A stretch of 64,000 bases of DNA from Streptomyces sp. NBC_01353 (GTDB taxonomy: Bacteria; Actinomycetota; Actinomycetes; Streptomycetales; Streptomycetaceae): the NCBI RefSeq assembly GCF_036237275.1, contig NZ_CP108352.1, positions 744,001 through 808,000 of the forward strand, given 5' to 3'. The notes beneath the pieces are model-generated. The model was not told where the DNA came from. It did not search any database and saw nothing but the letters and a program-made list of their open reading frames with translations. This document shows, in pieces, positions 31,241-41,804 of the stretch; within the stretch, counting starts at the first letter, position 1; the number at the start of each line of letters is the position of its first letter. Position numbers and translations under genes: made by a program.

Positions 31241-32880
31241 GCCTGGTGTCCTTCGCTGGAGGCGGCGCCTGCGGTGACCGCCGGTGGTGCGGGGGTGTCC
31301 TGCGTCATGTGCCGCATCAGCACTTCCTGGGTGGCGTCCTCGCGGGCGACTTCGCCGGTCAGGCGTCCTGCGGTCATGGTGTAGATGCGGTCGCACATGC
31401 CGAGCAGTTCGGGCAGTTCGGAGGAGATGAAGAGGATCGCCTTGCCCTCGGCGGCGAGCCGGTCGATCACGGTGTAGATCTCGAACTTGGCTCCCACGTC
31501 GACTCCCCGCGTGGGCTCGTCGAGGATGAGGACGTCCGGTCCGGCGAGGATCCACTTGCTGAGGACGACCTTCTGCTGGTTGCCGCCGGAAAGGCGGCCG
31601 ACCGGTTCGAGGACGTTCGGAGCCTTGATGTTCATGGTCCGCCGGTACCGTTCGGCCACCTTGCGCTCCTCATGCCCGTCGACGACGCCGCGGCGGGCGA
31701 GGGCGCCGAGGGACGCGAGCGAGATGTTCCGGCTCACGGAGTCCCCGAGGTTGAGACCGTAGTGCTTGCGGTCCTCGGTGGCGTACGCGATGCCATGGGC
31801 GACCGCCTCGGGAACCGTACGTGTCCGCACCTCGCGGCCGTCCTTGAACACGACGCCCTGCTCGTAGTGGCCGTAGGAGCGCCCGAAGACACTCATGGCG
31901 AGTTCGGTCCGGCCGGCCCCCATGAGCCCTGCGACGCCGACGATCTCCCCCCGGCGGACCTGGAGCGAGACCCCGTCGACGACCTTGCGGCCGCGGTCGA
32001 GCGGATGACGCACGGTCCAGTCCCGGATCTCCAGGACAGGGCCGGCGTCGGCCGGGCCCTCGTACGGCGTGCGGTCGGGGAAACGGCTGTCGAGGTCCCG
32101 CCCCACCATGCCGCGGATGATGCGCTCTTCGGTGGTGGCCGGGTCCCTGACGTCCAGGGTCTCGATGGACCGCCCGTCGCGCAGGATGGTGACGGAGTCG
32201 GCGATCTGGGCGATCTCGTTCAGCTTGTGCGAGATGATGATCGAAGTGATGCCCTGGCTCTTCAACTCCCGCATAAGCCGCAGCAGCTTCGCGCTGTCCT
32301 CGTCGTTGAGCGCCGCGGTGGGCTCGTCGAGGATCAGCAGGCGGACGTTCTTCGCCAGCGCCTTCGCGATCTCCACGAGCTGCTGCTTGCCGACACCGAT
32401 GTCGGCGACCCGGGTCTCGGGGCGCTCGTCGAGACCGACCCGCCTGAGCAGTTCGGAAGCTCGGCGCAGCGCCTCGCGCCAGTCGATCACCCCCCGTCGG
32501 GACGGCTCGTTGCCGAGGAAGATGTTCTCGGTGATCGACAGGTAGGGAACGAGTGCGAGCTCCTGATGGATGATGACGATGCCGTGCTGCTCACTGGCCC
32601 TGATGTCCTTGAAGCGGCACGGCTCGCCTTCGAAGAGGATCTCGCCCTCGTAGGTCCCGTGCGGGTGGACGCCGGACAGGACTTTCATGAGGGTCGACTT
32701 TCCGGCACCGTTCTCTCCGCACAGGGCGTGCACCTCGCCGCGCTCCACGGACAGGGTCACCTCGGAGAGTGCCCTGACTCCGGGGAAGGTCTTGACGATG
32801 GACCGCATCTCGAGGACGGGGCCGACCGGGGACGAGGTCGAGGCGGAGACGTCGGGGGAGTGGGCCGAGGCGGGTGTCAC
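31237..32880 (-). CDS. gguA: Multiple-monosaccharide ABC transporter ATPase (GguA/XylG-like)
   Basis: 547 aa with two ABC domains. Domain 1: Walker [10 protein letters not shown], signature region [13 protein letters not shown], Walker [12 protein letters not shown]. Domain 2: signature [15 protein letters not shown], Walker [14 protein letters not shown] Ser/Pro-rich N-terminal extension of about 22 residues precedes the first domain; the GTG at 32880 overlaps the chvE stop (GTGA), which supports this start. The C-terminal tail after [18 protein letters not shown] is low complexity. Confidence 0.93.
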   Translation of the reverse strand: MTPASAHSPDVSASTSSPVGPVLEMRSIVKTFPGVRALSEVTLSVERGEVHALCGENGAGKSTLMKVLSGVHPHGTYEGEILFEGEPCRFKDIRASEQHGIVIIHQELALVPYLSITENIFLGNEPSRRGVIDWREALRRASELLRRVGLDERPETRVADIGVGKQQLVEIAKALAKNVRLLILDEPTAALNDEDSAKLLRLMRELKSQGITSIIISHKLNEIAQIADSVTILRDGRSIETLDVRDPATTEERIIRGMVGRDLDSRFPDRTPYEGPADAGPVLEIRDWTVRHPLDRGRKVVDGVSLQVRRGEIVGVAGLMGAGRTELAMSVFGRSYGHYEQGVVFKDGREVRTRTVPEAVAHGIAYATEDRKHYGLNLGDSVSRNISLASLGALARRGVVDGHEERKVAERYRRTMNIKAPNVLEPVGRLSGGNQQKVVLSKWILAGPDVLILDEPTRGVDVGAKFEIYTVIDRLAAEGKAILFISSELPELLGMCDRIYTMTAGRLTGEVAREDATQEVLMRHMTQDTPAPPAVTAGAASSEGHQA

Positions 32881-33986
32881 CGCAGTTCCCCGGCGTCGAT
32901 GTAGCCGGAGTCGACCAGGACCTTCCGGTAGTTCGACTTGTCGACGCTCACCGGGTCGAGCAGGAAGGCCGGGACCACCTTCTTGCCGTTGTCGTACGTG
33001 GTGTCGTCGTTGATCTCGGGCTTCTTGCCGGCGAGGACGGCCGTCACCATGTCCGCGGCGACCTGCGCGAGTGCGCGCGTGTCCTTGTACACGGTCTGCG
33101 TCTGCTGGCCCGCGATGATCGACTTCACGGAGGCGACCTCCGCGTCCTGGCCGGTGACGACCGGCAGCGGCTTGGCGGCGCTTCCGTAGTCGTCGGACTT
33201 CAGAGCGGACAGGATGCCGATGGAGATGCCGTCGTAGGGGGACAGCACGGCGTCGACCCGGGCCGTGGAGTACGAGGAGGTCAGCAGGTCGTCCATGCGC
33301 TTCTGCGCCGTCCCTCCGTCCCAGCGCAACGTGGTGACCTGGTTCAGCTGGGTCTGCTGGAAGCGCACGACCAGCTGCTTCTTGTCGAGGTAGGGCTTCA
33401 GCACCTTCATGGCGCCGTTGAAGAAGTACTTGGTGTTGTTGTCGTCGTTCGACCCGGCGAACAGCTCGATGTTGAAGGGGCCCTTCTTCGAGCCGGCCTT
33501 CAGTCCCAGCTGCTCGACGATGTACGTGGCCTGGAGCTCGCCGACCTTCTCGTTGTCGAAGGAGGCGTAGTAGTCGATGTGCGGGGAGCCCAGGATGAGC
33601 CGGTCATAGGAGATCACCGGGATGTGGGCGTCGGCCGCCTGCTGGAGGACGTTGGAGAGGGCCTCGCCGTTGATGGCGGCCACGACCAGGGCGTCGACAC
33701 CCTGGGTGATCATGTTCTCGATCTGGGCGACCTGCTGGTCGGGGTCGTCCTCGCCGTACTGCAGAGTCGTGGAGAAGCCGGCCTTCTTCAGGCTCGCGGT
33801 CATGTTCCGGCCGTCGGCGATCCACCTCTCGGAGGACTTGGTGGGCATGGCGATGCCGATGGTGAGGTCCTTCTCGTCCTTCGACTGCTGGCTGCCGCCC
33901 TCGCTGTTCTGCCCGCAGGCGGTCAGCAGCAGGGCACAGCCGGTGGTCACGGCCAGGAGAGCGGATACGGATCGGAACTTCTTCAT
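32877..33986 (-). CDS. chvE: Multiple-monosaccharide-binding lipoprotein (ChvE-like)
   Basis: 369 aa, exported lipoprotein: [20 protein letters not shown] then lipobox LTACGQ. The mature part, [20 protein letters not shown] to the end, is a ChvE/XylF-type Peripla_BP_4 domain ([20 protein letters not shown] near the C-terminus). The ATG at 33986 is taken because the signal peptide starts there; the RBS is weak. It heads the leftward transporter operon and its promoter carries an AraR-like box. Probable ligands are L-arabinose, D-xylose or D-galactose. Confidence 0.92.
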   Translation of the reverse strand: MKKFRSVSALLAVTTGCALLLTACGQNSEGGSQQSKDEKDLTIGIAMPTKSSERWIADGRNMTASLKKAGFSTTLQYGEDDPDQQVAQIENMITQGVDALVVAAINGEALSNVLQQAADAHIPVISYDRLILGSPHIDYYASFDNEKVGELQATYIVEQLGLKAGSKKGPFNIELFAGSNDDNNTKYFFNGAMKVLKPYLDKKQLVVRFQQTQLNQVTTLRWDGGTAQKRMDDLLTSSYSTARVDAVLSPYDGISIGILSALKSDDYGSAAKPLPVVTGQDAEVASVKSIIAGQQTQTVYKDTRALAQVAADMVTAVLAGKKPEINDDTTYDNGKKVVPAFLLDPVSVDKSNYRKVLVDSGYIDAGELR

Positions 33987-34117
33987 GGGCGTTACCCATC
34001 CCGTCGTCGAGGGCGGCTCCGACCGGGGGCGGGCTCGATGGCAGCGCGTGTCCTCGCACCACCGGGACGGCACCGTTCCGGCTGGGGGCCAGGGCGTCGG
34101 CACCCTGGTCGAGCTAG

Positions 34118-34147
34118 ATTGTTAGCGCTCACAACGCCGTGATACAA
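34118..34147 (-). promoter_or_regulatory. chvE promoter overlapped by AraR-like box
   Basis: On the minus strand TTGTAT (34147-34142), an 18-base spacer and AACAAT (34123-34118). TTGTTAGCGCTCACAA (34119-34134) covers the -10 and spacer end. It lies between divergent chvE and lacI, so it may also control the regulator gene. Confidence 0.6.
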
Positions 34148-34208
34148 GAGGCGATAAGGTTTTTCTCGCATCGATACACAGCCGTAAGCACGGAGAAGGG
34201 AGGCGAAC

Positions 34209-35255
34209 GTGGCGCAGTCCGCGGAAGACGTCCGCCCGCCGACGATGGCCGACGTCGCACGAGAGGCGGGGGTCTCCCACCAGACCGTCTCCCGGGTGCT
34301 GAGCGGTCACCCCAATGTGCGCGCGGCCACCCGTGACCAGGTCACCCTGGCCATCGAGCGGCTGGGCTACCGCCGCAACTCCGCCGCGCGCGCCCTGGTG
34401 ACGCGCCGTACGAGGACGCTGGGCGTCATCGCCGTCAACACCGCCCTGTACGGCCCCGCCAGCACCCTGACCGGCCTGGAGGAGGCGGCCCGGGAGGAGG
34501 GCTACCTCGTCTCGACCGTCAGTCTGCGCACCGGAGAGGGGCAGGGGCTCAAGGACGCCATCGACCATCTCGCGGCCTGGGGCGTGGAGGGCGTCGTCGC
34601 CATCACTCCGCAGCGCTCGCACGTGCAGGCGCTCGCCGAACTGGACGCGCCCTTCCCCGTGGTCACCGTGGAGGGCGGTCATCAGCTCGACCTGCCCAGC
34701 GTCTCCCTTGACCAGGAGCTCGGCGCCCGCATGGTCACCGAGCACCTGCTCGCCGCCGGGCACGGCACCGTCTGGCACGTGGCCGGTCCCGACGACTGGC
34801 TGGAGAGCGAGGCCCGCGCCGCGGGATGGCGCGCCGTCCTGGAGGAGAACGGCATCCGCCCTCCACGCGTTCTGACGGGGGACTGGAGCCCGCTGTCCGG
34901 GTACCGGGCGGGGCAGGAGCTCGCGGGACTCGCCCTGGCCCGCCGCGGGGCGACCCCGGTCACGGCCGTCTTCGTCGCCAACGACCAGATGGCGCTCGGC
35001 GTCCTGCGGGCGCTGCGCGAGGGCGGGATCCGCACCCCCGGACAGGTGGCCGTCGCCGGCTTCGACGACATCCCGGAGGCCGAGTACTTCCCTCCGCCGC
35101 TGACGACGGTCCGCCAGGACTTCGCCACCATCGGGCGCCGCAGCATCGGGCTCCTGGTGGACCACATCGAGGGCCGCGCCCGGAAAGCCGAGCACCTCCT
35201 GGTGCAACCGCAGCTCATCATGCGCGCGAGCACGCGACCTTCGAACGAAGCCTGA
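34209..35255 (+). CDS. LacI-family regulator of the arabinose locus (AraR-like)
   Basis: 348 aa. The helix-turn-helix TMADVAREAGVSHQTVSRVL (about residues 12-31) is followed by the hinge and an effector domain with TRTLGVIAVNTALYGP, VFVANDQMALGVLRALREGG and VAVAGFDDIPEAEY. The GTG at 34209 has GGGAGG upstream. It is divergent from chvE and upstream of araBAD. The shared 14-bp operators at the two transporter promoters and at araB make it the likely pentose-responsive repressor of this regulon (inference). LacI-type control is usual for actinobacterial arabinose genes, unlike the AraC of enterics. Confidence 0.92.
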   Translation: MAQSAEDVRPPTMADVAREAGVSHQTVSRVLSGHPNVRAATRDQVTLAIERLGYRRNSAARALVTRRTRTLGVIAVNTALYGPASTLTGLEEAAREEGYLVSTVSLRTGEGQGLKDAIDHLAAWGVEGVVAITPQRSHVQALAELDAPFPVVTVEGGHQLDLPSVSLDQELGARMVTEHLLAAGHGTVWHVAGPDDWLESEARAAGWRAVLEENGIRPPRVLTGDWSPLSGYRAGQELAGLALARRGATPVTAVFVANDQMALGVLRALREGGIRTPGQVAVAGFDDIPEAEYFPPPLTTVRQDFATIGRRSIGLLVDHIEGRARKAEHLLVQPQLIMRASTRPSNEA

Positions 35256-35583
35256 CGCGGCGGGCGGCTCTCGCCACCACCTCCTGGCCGCCAGTGACAG
35301 GCCTCCTGTCGGCCGTCTGGCGTCGGCCGTCTGGCGGCTGGCGGCTGGCGGCGCATGCGCGTCGTTCCGCGCGCGCAAGTGCCCCCGCCGACCGCCCCAC
35401 CTCCTGCCGGGCTGGTCGCGATGCCGGGGGCCACCTCTGGCGTGGAGGTGAGCGCTCACTTCAGAGGCCTCGTTTCTTGCCGAATGTTCGACAGAACTAC
35501 ACGCAGCTCTTGTCCAACCTGATTGTGAGCGTTAACAATCAGGGTGCTCCTCTGGCCCTGATCATGACGAGAGAGACCACACC
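35256..35583 (+). promoter_or_regulatory. 328-bp araB upstream region with tandem repeats and two AraR-like boxes
   Basis: A 14-bp tandem duplication (GTCGGCCGTCTGGC, 35308-35335) runs into GGCTGGC repeats. GTGAGCGCTCAC (35448-35459) is a perfect 12-bp palindrome. The araB promoter is TTGTCC (35510-35515), 18 bases, AACAAT (35534-35539), covered by the box ATTGTGAGCGTTAACAAT (35522-35539). No gene is seen. Confidence 0.6.
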
Positions 35584-37290
35584 GTGACCACACAAGCCCT
35601 TTCCGACCCCGCAGCCCGTCACCATCCCGAGGCCTGCACCATCGGAGTCGACTTCGGCACCCTCTCCGGGCGCGCCGTCGTGGTCAGGGTCCGGGACGGC
35701 GCCGAACTCGGTTCGTCGGTCCACGAGTACCGCCACGCAGTCATCGAGGACCGCCTTCCCTTCACTGGCGCCCCCCTGCCCCCCGACTGGGCCCTGCAGC
35801 ACCCCGAGGACTGGCGCGACGTCCTGCGTACCGCCGTTCCGGCGGCGCTCGCCGACGCAGGAGTCGACCCGGCCCGCGTCATCGGCGTCGCCACCGACTT
35901 CACCGCCTGCACGGTCCTGCCGACCACCCCGGACGGCACTCCCCTCGCCCTGACACCGGAGTGGGCCGACCGCCCGCACGCCTGGCCCAAACTGTGGAAG
36001 CACCACGCGGCCCAGGGCCAGGCCGACCGCATCAACGCCCTCGCTCACGCCCACGGCGAGAAGTGGATCGCACGGTACGGCGGCAAGATCTCCTCCGAGT
36101 GGCAGTACGCCAAGGCCCTGCAGATCCTGGAGGAGGACCCCGCCGTCTACGCCGCCTGCGCCCGCTGGATCGAGGCGGCCGACTGGATCGTCTGGCAGCT
36201 GACCGGCACCGAGTCCCGCAACACCTGCACCGCCGGCTACAAGGGCATCCACCAGGACGGCGCCTACCCCTCGCCCGGCTTCCTCGCCCGACTCCACCCG
36301 GAATTCGCCGACTTCCCCGCCACGCGCCTGGAGCACCCGCTGTCACCCCTGGGCTCCCGTGCCGGCGGACTGAGCGGCCGGGCCGCGCACTGGACCGGCC
36401 TCCCCGAGGGCATCGCCGTCGCCGTCGGCAACGTCGACGCCCACGTGGCCGCGCCCGCGGCGGGCGCCGTCGAGAACGGCCGGATGCTCGCCATCATGGG
36501 CACCTCCACCTGCCACGTCCTCAACGGCGCCACCCTCGCCGAGGTCCCCGGCATCTGCGGAGTCGTCGACGGCGGCATCGTCGAGGGCGCCTACGGCTAC
36601 GAGGCCGGCCAGAGCGCGGTCGGCGACATCTTCGCCTGGTGGCTTCGCCAGGGCGTCCCGGACCACTACCGCACCGAGGCCGCGGCATCGGGTGAGGACC
36701 TGCACCAACTCCTGACCCGCAAGGCAACCGACCAGCCGGTCGGCGCGCACGGACTGGTCGCCCTGGACTGGATGAACGGCAATCGCTCCACCCTGGTCGA
36801 CCATCACCTGTCCGGAGTCATCGCCGGACTCACCCTCGACACCCGGCCCGAAGACGTCTATCGGGCCCTGCTCGAATCCACCGCCTACGGCACCCGGATG
36901 ATCGTCGAGGCGTTCGAGGAGGGCGGGGTTCCCGTCGAGGAGTTCATCGTGACCGGGGGCCTGAAGAAGAACGCCCTGCTCATGCAGATCCACGCCGATG
37001 TGCTCCGCCGCCCCGTCTCCCTCGGCACCTCCGAACAGGGGCCGGCACTCGGCTCAGCCATCCACGCCGCCGTCGCCGCGGGCGCCTACCCCGACGTCCG
37101 CTCCGCCGCCTCCGTCATGGGAAGCGTCCAGCGACACACATATGTGCCCGACCCCGTACGGGCGGACGCCTACGACGCGCTGTTCAGCGAGTACCGCGCC
37201 CTGCACGAGCACTTCGGCACCGGCTCGGACCTCCTCCTGCACCGCCTGCGACGGATCCGCAACACCGCACGCGTCGCCACCACCGGCTGA
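35584..37290 (+). CDS. araB: L-ribulokinase
   Basis: Phosphorylates L-ribulose to L-ribulose 5-phosphate with ATP in the cytoplasm. 568 aa of the FGGY family: the N-terminal phosphate motif is IGVDFGTLSGRAVVV, then GVATDFTACTVLP, NTCTAGYKGIHQDG and, in the C-terminal domain, LDWMNGNRSTLVDHHLSGV, FIVTGGLKKNALLMQIHADV and EQGPALGSAIHAAV. The length is normal for AraB. The GTG at 35584 follows GAGAGA. First gene of araB-araA-araD, with an operator over its promoter. Confidence 0.96.
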   Translation: MTTQALSDPAARHHPEACTIGVDFGTLSGRAVVVRVRDGAELGSSVHEYRHAVIEDRLPFTGAPLPPDWALQHPEDWRDVLRTAVPAALADAGVDPARVIGVATDFTACTVLPTTPDGTPLALTPEWADRPHAWPKLWKHHAAQGQADRINALAHAHGEKWIARYGGKISSEWQYAKALQILEEDPAVYAACARWIEAADWIVWQLTGTESRNTCTAGYKGIHQDGAYPSPGFLARLHPEFADFPATRLEHPLSPLGSRAGGLSGRAAHWTGLPEGIAVAVGNVDAHVAAPAAGAVENGRMLAIMGTSTCHVLNGATLAEVPGICGVVDGGIVEGAYGYEAGQSAVGDIFAWWLRQGVPDHYRTEAAASGEDLHQLLTRKATDQPVGAHGLVALDWMNGNRSTLVDHHLSGVIAGLTLDTRPEDVYRALLESTAYGTRMIVEAFEEGGVPVEEFIVTGGLKKNALLMQIHADVLRRPVSLGTSEQGPALGSAIHAAVAAGAYPDVRSAASVMGSVQRHTYVPDPVRADAYDALFSEYRALHEHFGTGSDLLLHRLRRIRNTARVATTG

Positions 37291-37365
37291 CCGGGCCGCC
37301 TCCCCGCCCCCAGCCTCCATCGGCCCGACCTCTCCGCCCCAGCACCTCCGAGGAGCACACCCGAC

Positions 37366-38874
37366 ATGACGCTCGCCCAGCCCGACCGCGAGATCTGGTT
37401 TCTCACCGGCAGCCAGGCCCTCTACGGCGACGACACACTGGCCCAGGTCGCCGACCAGTCCCGCGCCATCTGCGAGACCCTGGCCGACCAGCCCCAGATG
37501 ACCGTCCGCCTGGTGTGGAAGCCGGTCCTCACCGACGCGGCCGCCATCCGCGCGGTCTGCCTGGAGGCCAACGCCGACGACCGCTGCATCGGCCTGATCG
37601 CCTGGATGCACACCTTCTCCCCGGCCAAGATGTGGATCGCCGGCCTCGACGCGCTGAGCAAGCCCCTGCTCCACCTGCACACCCAGGCCAACCGCCAACT
37701 CCCCTGGTCCACCATCGACATGGACTTCATGAACCTGAACCAGGCCGCCCACGGCGACCGCGAGTTCGGCTTCGTCCAGACCCGCCTCGGTGTCCCCCGA
37801 AAGACCGTGGCCGGCCACGTCTCCACCCCTGACGTCGTCGACCGCATCGCCGGATGGGCCCGCGCCGCCGTCGGCCGATCCGAACTGACCACCCTCAAAC
37901 TCGCCCGTTTCGGCGACAACATGCGCGACGTCGCCGTCACCGAGGGCGACAAGGTCGAGGCACAGCTGCGGTTCGGGGTCTCGGTCAACACCTACGGCGT
38001 CAACGACCTCGTCGCCGCGGTCGACGCCGCCGACCAGGACACCGTCACCGCGCTCGTCAAGGAGTACGAGGACCTCTACGCCCTCGCACCCGAGCTGCGG
38101 CCTGGCGGCGAGCGCCATGACTCACTGCGCTACGCCGCCCGGATCGAAGCCGGCCTACGCGCCTTCCTCACCGAAGGCGGCTTCCGCGCCTTCACCACCA
38201 ACTTCGAGGATCTCGGCGGCCTGCGCCAGCTGCCCGGCCTCGCCGTGCAGCGCCTGATGGCGGACGGTTACGGCTTCGGCGGTGAAGGGGACTGGAAGAC
38301 CTCCACCCTGCTGCGCACGCTCAAGGCGATGGCGCACGGCCTGCCCGGCGGCACCTCCTTCATGGAGGACTACACCTATGACCTCACACCCGGCCAAGAG
38401 CTCATCCTCGGCGCCCACATGCTCGAGGTCTGCCCCTCCCTCACAACGGCCACGCCCACCTGCGAGATCCACGCGCTCGGCATCGGCCGCCGCGAGGACC
38501 CGGTCCGCCTCGTCTTCGACGCGGACCCCGGTCCGGCCGTGGTCGTCGGCATCGCCGACATGGGCGACCGGTTCCGCCTCGTCGCCAATCACATCGACGT
38601 CGTCGCCCCGCCCGAGCCGCTGCCGCAGCTCCCCGTCGCCCGGGCCGTCTGGCGCCCCCGCCCGGATCTGCGCACCTCCACCGAGGCTTGGCTGACGGCC
38701 GGAGCACCGCACCACACCGTCCTGACCACCGCTCTCGGCGGCGAGGAGCTCGAAGACCTCGCCGAGATGCTGCGGACCGAGCTCGTCGTCATCGACCAGG
38801 AGACCACCGTCCGGCGCTTCACGCGGGAACTGCGCTGGAACCAGGCCTACCACCGTCTGGCCCAGAGCCTGTGA
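37366..38874 (+). CDS. araA: L-arabinose isomerase
   Basis: Converts L-arabinose to L-ribulose in the cytoplasm (Mn-dependent). 502 aa, full length, with the conserved start [13 protein letters not shown], the region [15 protein letters not shown], and metal/catalytic residues in [16 protein letters not shown] (Glu) and [12 protein letters not shown] (Glu); His ligands are expected in MLEVCPSL-adjacent HM and VANHIDVV. The ATG at 37366 has GAGGAG upstream. 75 bases after araB, 47 before araD. Confidence 0.97.
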   Translation: MTLAQPDREIWFLTGSQALYGDDTLAQVADQSRAICETLADQPQMTVRLVWKPVLTDAAAIRAVCLEANADDRCIGLIAWMHTFSPAKMWIAGLDALSKPLLHLHTQANRQLPWSTIDMDFMNLNQAAHGDREFGFVQTRLGVPRKTVAGHVSTPDVVDRIAGWARAAVGRSELTTLKLARFGDNMRDVAVTEGDKVEAQLRFGVSVNTYGVNDLVAAVDAADQDTVTALVKEYEDLYALAPELRPGGERHDSLRYAARIEAGLRAFLTEGGFRAFTTNFEDLGGLRQLPGLAVQRLMADGYGFGGEGDWKTSTLLRTLKAMAHGLPGGTSFMEDYTYDLTPGQELILGAHMLEVCPSLTTATPTCEIHALGIGRREDPVRLVFDADPGPAVVVGIADMGDRFRLVANHIDVVAPPEPLPQLPVARAVWRPRPDLRTSTEAWLTAGAPHHTVLTTALGGEELEDLAEMLRTELVVIDQETTVRRFTRELRWNQAYHRLAQSL

Positions 38875-38921
38875 CCGCCCCCGCCCGCATCTCCTCCACC
38901 CCCACCAGGACGGAGCACCCC

Positions 38922-39635
38922 GTGAGCACGACGGTTTCCAAGGAGCTGCGCCGAGAAGTACTGGAGGCCAACCTCCGCATCCCCCGAGCCGGGCTCGCCA
39001 CGCTGACCTGGGGAAACGTGAGCGGGGTGGACAGACAGGCCGGGGTCTTCGTCATCAAGCCCTCGGGAGTGGCCTACGACGTCCTGAGCGAGGAGGACCT
39101 CGTCGTCGTCTCCCTCTCCGACGGGCGAGTCGTGGACGGCCACCTGCGCCCGTCCACCGACACGGAAACACACCGCAGCCTCTACCTGGCCTTTCCCTCC
39201 ATCGGAGGCGTGACCCATACCCACTCCACGCACGCCGTCGCCTTCGCCCAGGCCCGACGTCCCATCCCGGTGCTCGGCACGACCCACGCCGACACATTCA
39301 ACGGCCCCGTCCCCGTCACCGAAGTCCTCACCCCGCAGCAGTGCGCCGAGGACTACGAATACAACACGGGCGAGGTCATAGTGGATCTGCTGGACCGTGA
39401 CGACACCAGGGCCGGCGAGATACCCGGCGCTCTGGTCGCCCACCACGGCCCCTTCACCTGGGGCGCCGACGCCACCAAGTCCCTGGAACACGCCATCATC
39501 TGCGAAGCTGTGGCCGAAATGGCCCTCCACACCCTCGCCCTGGGCGCCGTCGAACCCCCGCAACACCTACTGGACCGCCACTTCACACGCAAGCACGGAC
39601 CGGATGCCTACTACGGCAACCCCCCGACCGGGTGA
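38922..39635 (+). CDS. araD: L-ribulose-5-phosphate 4-epimerase
   Basis: Produces D-xylulose 5-phosphate for the pentose phosphate pathway. 237 aa class II aldolase fold: LTWGNVSGVD (phosphate site), VIKPSGVAYD, the zinc ligands in VTHTHSTHAVAFA and VAHHGPFTWG, and EYNTGEVI. The GTG at 38922 follows CGGAG. Together with araB and araA it completes the bacterial L-arabinose pathway. A hairpin follows the stop. Confidence 0.96.
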   Translation: MSTTVSKELRREVLEANLRIPRAGLATLTWGNVSGVDRQAGVFVIKPSGVAYDVLSEEDLVVVSLSDGRVVDGHLRPSTDTETHRSLYLAFPSIGGVTHTHSTHAVAFAQARRPIPVLGTTHADTFNGPVPVTEVLTPQQCAEDYEYNTGEVIVDLLDRDDTRAGEIPGALVAHHGPFTWGADATKSLEHAIICEAVAEMALHTLALGAVEPPQHLLDRHFTRKHGPDAYYGNPPTG

Positions 39636-39651
39636 CCACACCAGCACCGCC

Positions 39652-39680
39652 GCGGCGCGACTCACCCACCCTCGCGCCGC
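39652..39680 (+). terminator. Terminator of araBAD
   Basis: GCGGCGCGA pairs with TCGCGCCGC across an 11-base loop, 16 bases after the araD stop. Confidence 0.7.
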
Positions 39681-39811
39681 GCCGAGAAGGCCCCGCTGAG
39701 GCGGACGCACACACCCGGGCGACGGGAACCCGAGCGCCGACACGCGCCAGAACCCCACCCGTACCGCACCGCGCACCGAGAGCACGACGCCCCAGAACCG
39801 TCCACCGCCGG

Positions 39812-39991
39812 CAGCCGACCACGTCCGGCGGCGCCACCGGCACGCTGCGGGTCGTCGACGACACCGAACGGTTCAACGAGTGCGACCGCAACCGCGTGCG
39901 CCTCGGCCTCGCAGGCACGGGCGGCACCACCGGCCGCTCCGGCATCGCCCTCAAGGAGCGCGCACCGTACGACTTCTCCGTCTGGGCCGCA
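39812..39991 (+). pseudogene. Glycosidase fragment, resembling the N-terminal domain of GH51-type arabinofuranosidases
   Basis: A frame gives ATGTLRVVDDTERFNECDRN, RVRLGLAGTGGTTGRSGIAL and KERAPYDFSVWAA. This pattern (a beta-sandwich strand order ending in SGIALK..Y.FSVWA) resembles the carbohydrate-binding region ahead of the catalytic barrel in alpha-N-arabinofuranosidases. Nothing of the barrel follows, so it is a scrap at best. A short open stretch just after it (GFDMSAEYWARQRLLVLN, ending at 40214) I do not recognise. Confidence 0.45.
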
Positions 39992-40260
39992 CCGATAACG
40001 CGGCCGGCACGCGCCTCACGACCGAACTACGCGCCGGTGCCCTGGAATGTCGAAGATCTTCTCCACCGCGACGGCGCGGCCGACCTTGATCGCCGACCGG
40101 GCCTTCGAACAGTGTCCCATCGCTCTGGGCGTCTACGCCCCTGAGCTGCGGTTCTGGGGATTCGACATGAGTGCCGAGTACTGGGCTCGGCAACGCCTGC
40201 TCGTCCTCAACTAACTTCCACCACGACTCGTGGATATGCAACGTGTCCGGGGAACTCCCG

Positions 40261-40713
40261 GTGCAGGCGGCGCCCGGCAGCCCGCTGGCGGTTCCGGCCG
40301 GCGCGACCGCGACCCGCTGGGTGGAGGGCCTCACCGTCATCGACGCCACGGTGCTCGCCTCGTACGACCACCCACACTTCGGCCGCTGGCCCGCCGTCAC
40401 CACCCGCCGTCACGGTGCGGGTCGTGTGACCTGCGTCGGCACCGTGCCCGGGCGCGACCTCGCGCGGGAACTGGCCGCGTGGCTGGCCCCGGTCGCCTCC
40501 AGCGGCTGGTGCGACCTGCCCGCATCGGTCACGGCGACGACCGGGACGGCGCCGGACGGACGGCGTGTCCACGTCGTCCACAACTGGAGCGGGCAGCCGA
40601 CCGACGTTCCGGCGCCCAGGGGCCTGGTCGACGCACTGAACGGCTTCACCGTCCCGGCAGGGGAGCGGGTCTCCCTCGGCGCCTGGGACGTGCGGGTCTT
40701 CGTCGCGAAATGA
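40261..40713 (+). pseudogene. GH42 beta-galactosidase, C-terminal fragment
   Basis: The frame encodes the trimerisation and C-terminal beta domains of GH42 enzymes: ATRWVEGLTVIDATVLASYD, HPHFGRWPAVTTRRHGAGRV, VHVVHNWSGQPTDVPAP and SLGAWDVRVFV at the end. The catalytic barrel with both Glu residues is absent. The stop at 40711 looks native. This is a second beta-galactosidase relic in the window, besides the LacZ-type one at 20.9 kb. Confidence 0.8.
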
Positions 40714-40813
40714 GGACGACGGGCGGTGGGCCCCTCGGGCCCGCCGCCCCGTCGAACATCGCGCCCTGCGAATTGACCAGGTAGAGGACTTCCCACCGAT
40801 GCGGTCGAGGCCG

Positions 40814-40842
40814 TTGACGGTGGTGTCGGGCGTTACTAATCT
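40814..40842 (+). promoter_or_regulatory. Predicted promoter upstream of the GH62 relic and GH9 cellulase
   Basis: TTGACG (40814-40819), a 17-base spacer, then TAATCT (40837-40842). The CebR box lies 48 bases downstream. Confidence 0.5.
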
Positions 40843-40890
40843 GCGCTCCAGATCCCCGACCCACCGACCATCGTTCGATATTTCGTCGAG

Positions 40891-40904
40891 TGGGAGCGCT
40901 CCCA
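40891..40904. promoter_or_regulatory. CebR box
   Basis: TGGGAGCGCTCCCA is a perfect 14-bp palindrome, the established consensus operator of CebR, the cello-oligosaccharide-responsive repressor of Streptomyces. It lies between the predicted promoter and the relic GH62 start and should control the intact GH9 cellulase behind it. Confidence 0.85.
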
Positions 40905-40941
40905 ATCAGGCACGCTCAACTAGAGAGGAGAGAGAATTGAC

Positions 40942-41775
40942 ATGCACGCTACATTCCAACGCCCGCACGAACCCCCAGCAGGGAGACGGCGGTGGTCGCC
41001 GCGGTGGCCGCCCTGCTGGCCGCGCTCCTGACAGGCGTGGGCACCGCCGGGACGGCGCAGGCCGCCACGGTGCATACGAACGCGTGGTACGTCCTGGTCA
41101 ACCGTGGCAGCGGCAAAGCGCTCGACGTGTCCGGCGCGGACACCGGCAACGGCACGGCCGTGCAGCAGTGGCCCCTCACCGAACAGCGCCAACCAGCGGT
41201 TCCAGTTCGTCGACTCGGGCGGCTACCACCGTCTCAGGGCACAGCGCTCCGGCAAAGCGCTGGACTCTGGGTCATCTGCGACACGGCCACCTGCCACCTG
41301 TTCTTCAGCGACGACAACGGGCACGTCTACCGCGCGCAGACCAGCCTGGCCAACTTCCCCAACGGCTTCGGGAACACGCGGGTGGTGCTGTCGGACACCA
41401 CGTTCAACCTGTTCGAGGCGACCAACGTGTACAAGGTCGCCGGCAGCAACCGGTACCTGCTCCTCCAGGAATCCATAGGCTCCACCGGCCGGCGCTACTT
41501 CCGCTCCCCCCAGCCTCACCGGCACCTGGACGCCCCTCGCCGCCACGGAGAACGAACCCTTCGCCGGCCGCGCCAACGTCACCTTCCCCGGCGGCGCCTG
41601 GACCCAGGACATCAGCCACGGCGAGCTCGTCCGCGCCGGCAACGACCAGACCCTGACCATCGATCCGTGCCGCCTCCAGTACGTCTACCAGGGCATGGGC
41701 CCCGCCGCCGGAGGCGACTGCCTCCGACTTCCCTGGCGGATGAGCCTGCTCACCCAGACCAACTCCCCCTGCTGA
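40942..41775 (+). pseudogene. CBM13-GH62 arabinofuranosidase, frameshifted with internal deletion
   Basis: GGAGAG and the ATG at 40942 start a signal peptide that changes frame to [20 protein letters not shown] (CBM13). Further frame changes follow near 41190 and 41510. After a truncated CBM13 (FQFVDSGG) the sequence jumps to the middle of GH62: [40 protein letters not shown] (acid Glu), then [16 protein letters not shown] and [20 protein letters not shown]. The part with the catalytic base is missing. It is a decayed paralogue of the gene at 2.4 kb, under a CebR box. Confidence 0.88.
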
Positions 41776-41804
41776 TCACACACGACGACACACAGGAGCC
41801 GCTC

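Noticed and set aside
35308-35365. Tandem repeats before araB as a possible CRISPR-like or phase-variable array
   Set aside because: Only two 14-bp units and a few GGCTGGC units are present with no spacers; it looks like simple slippage sequence.
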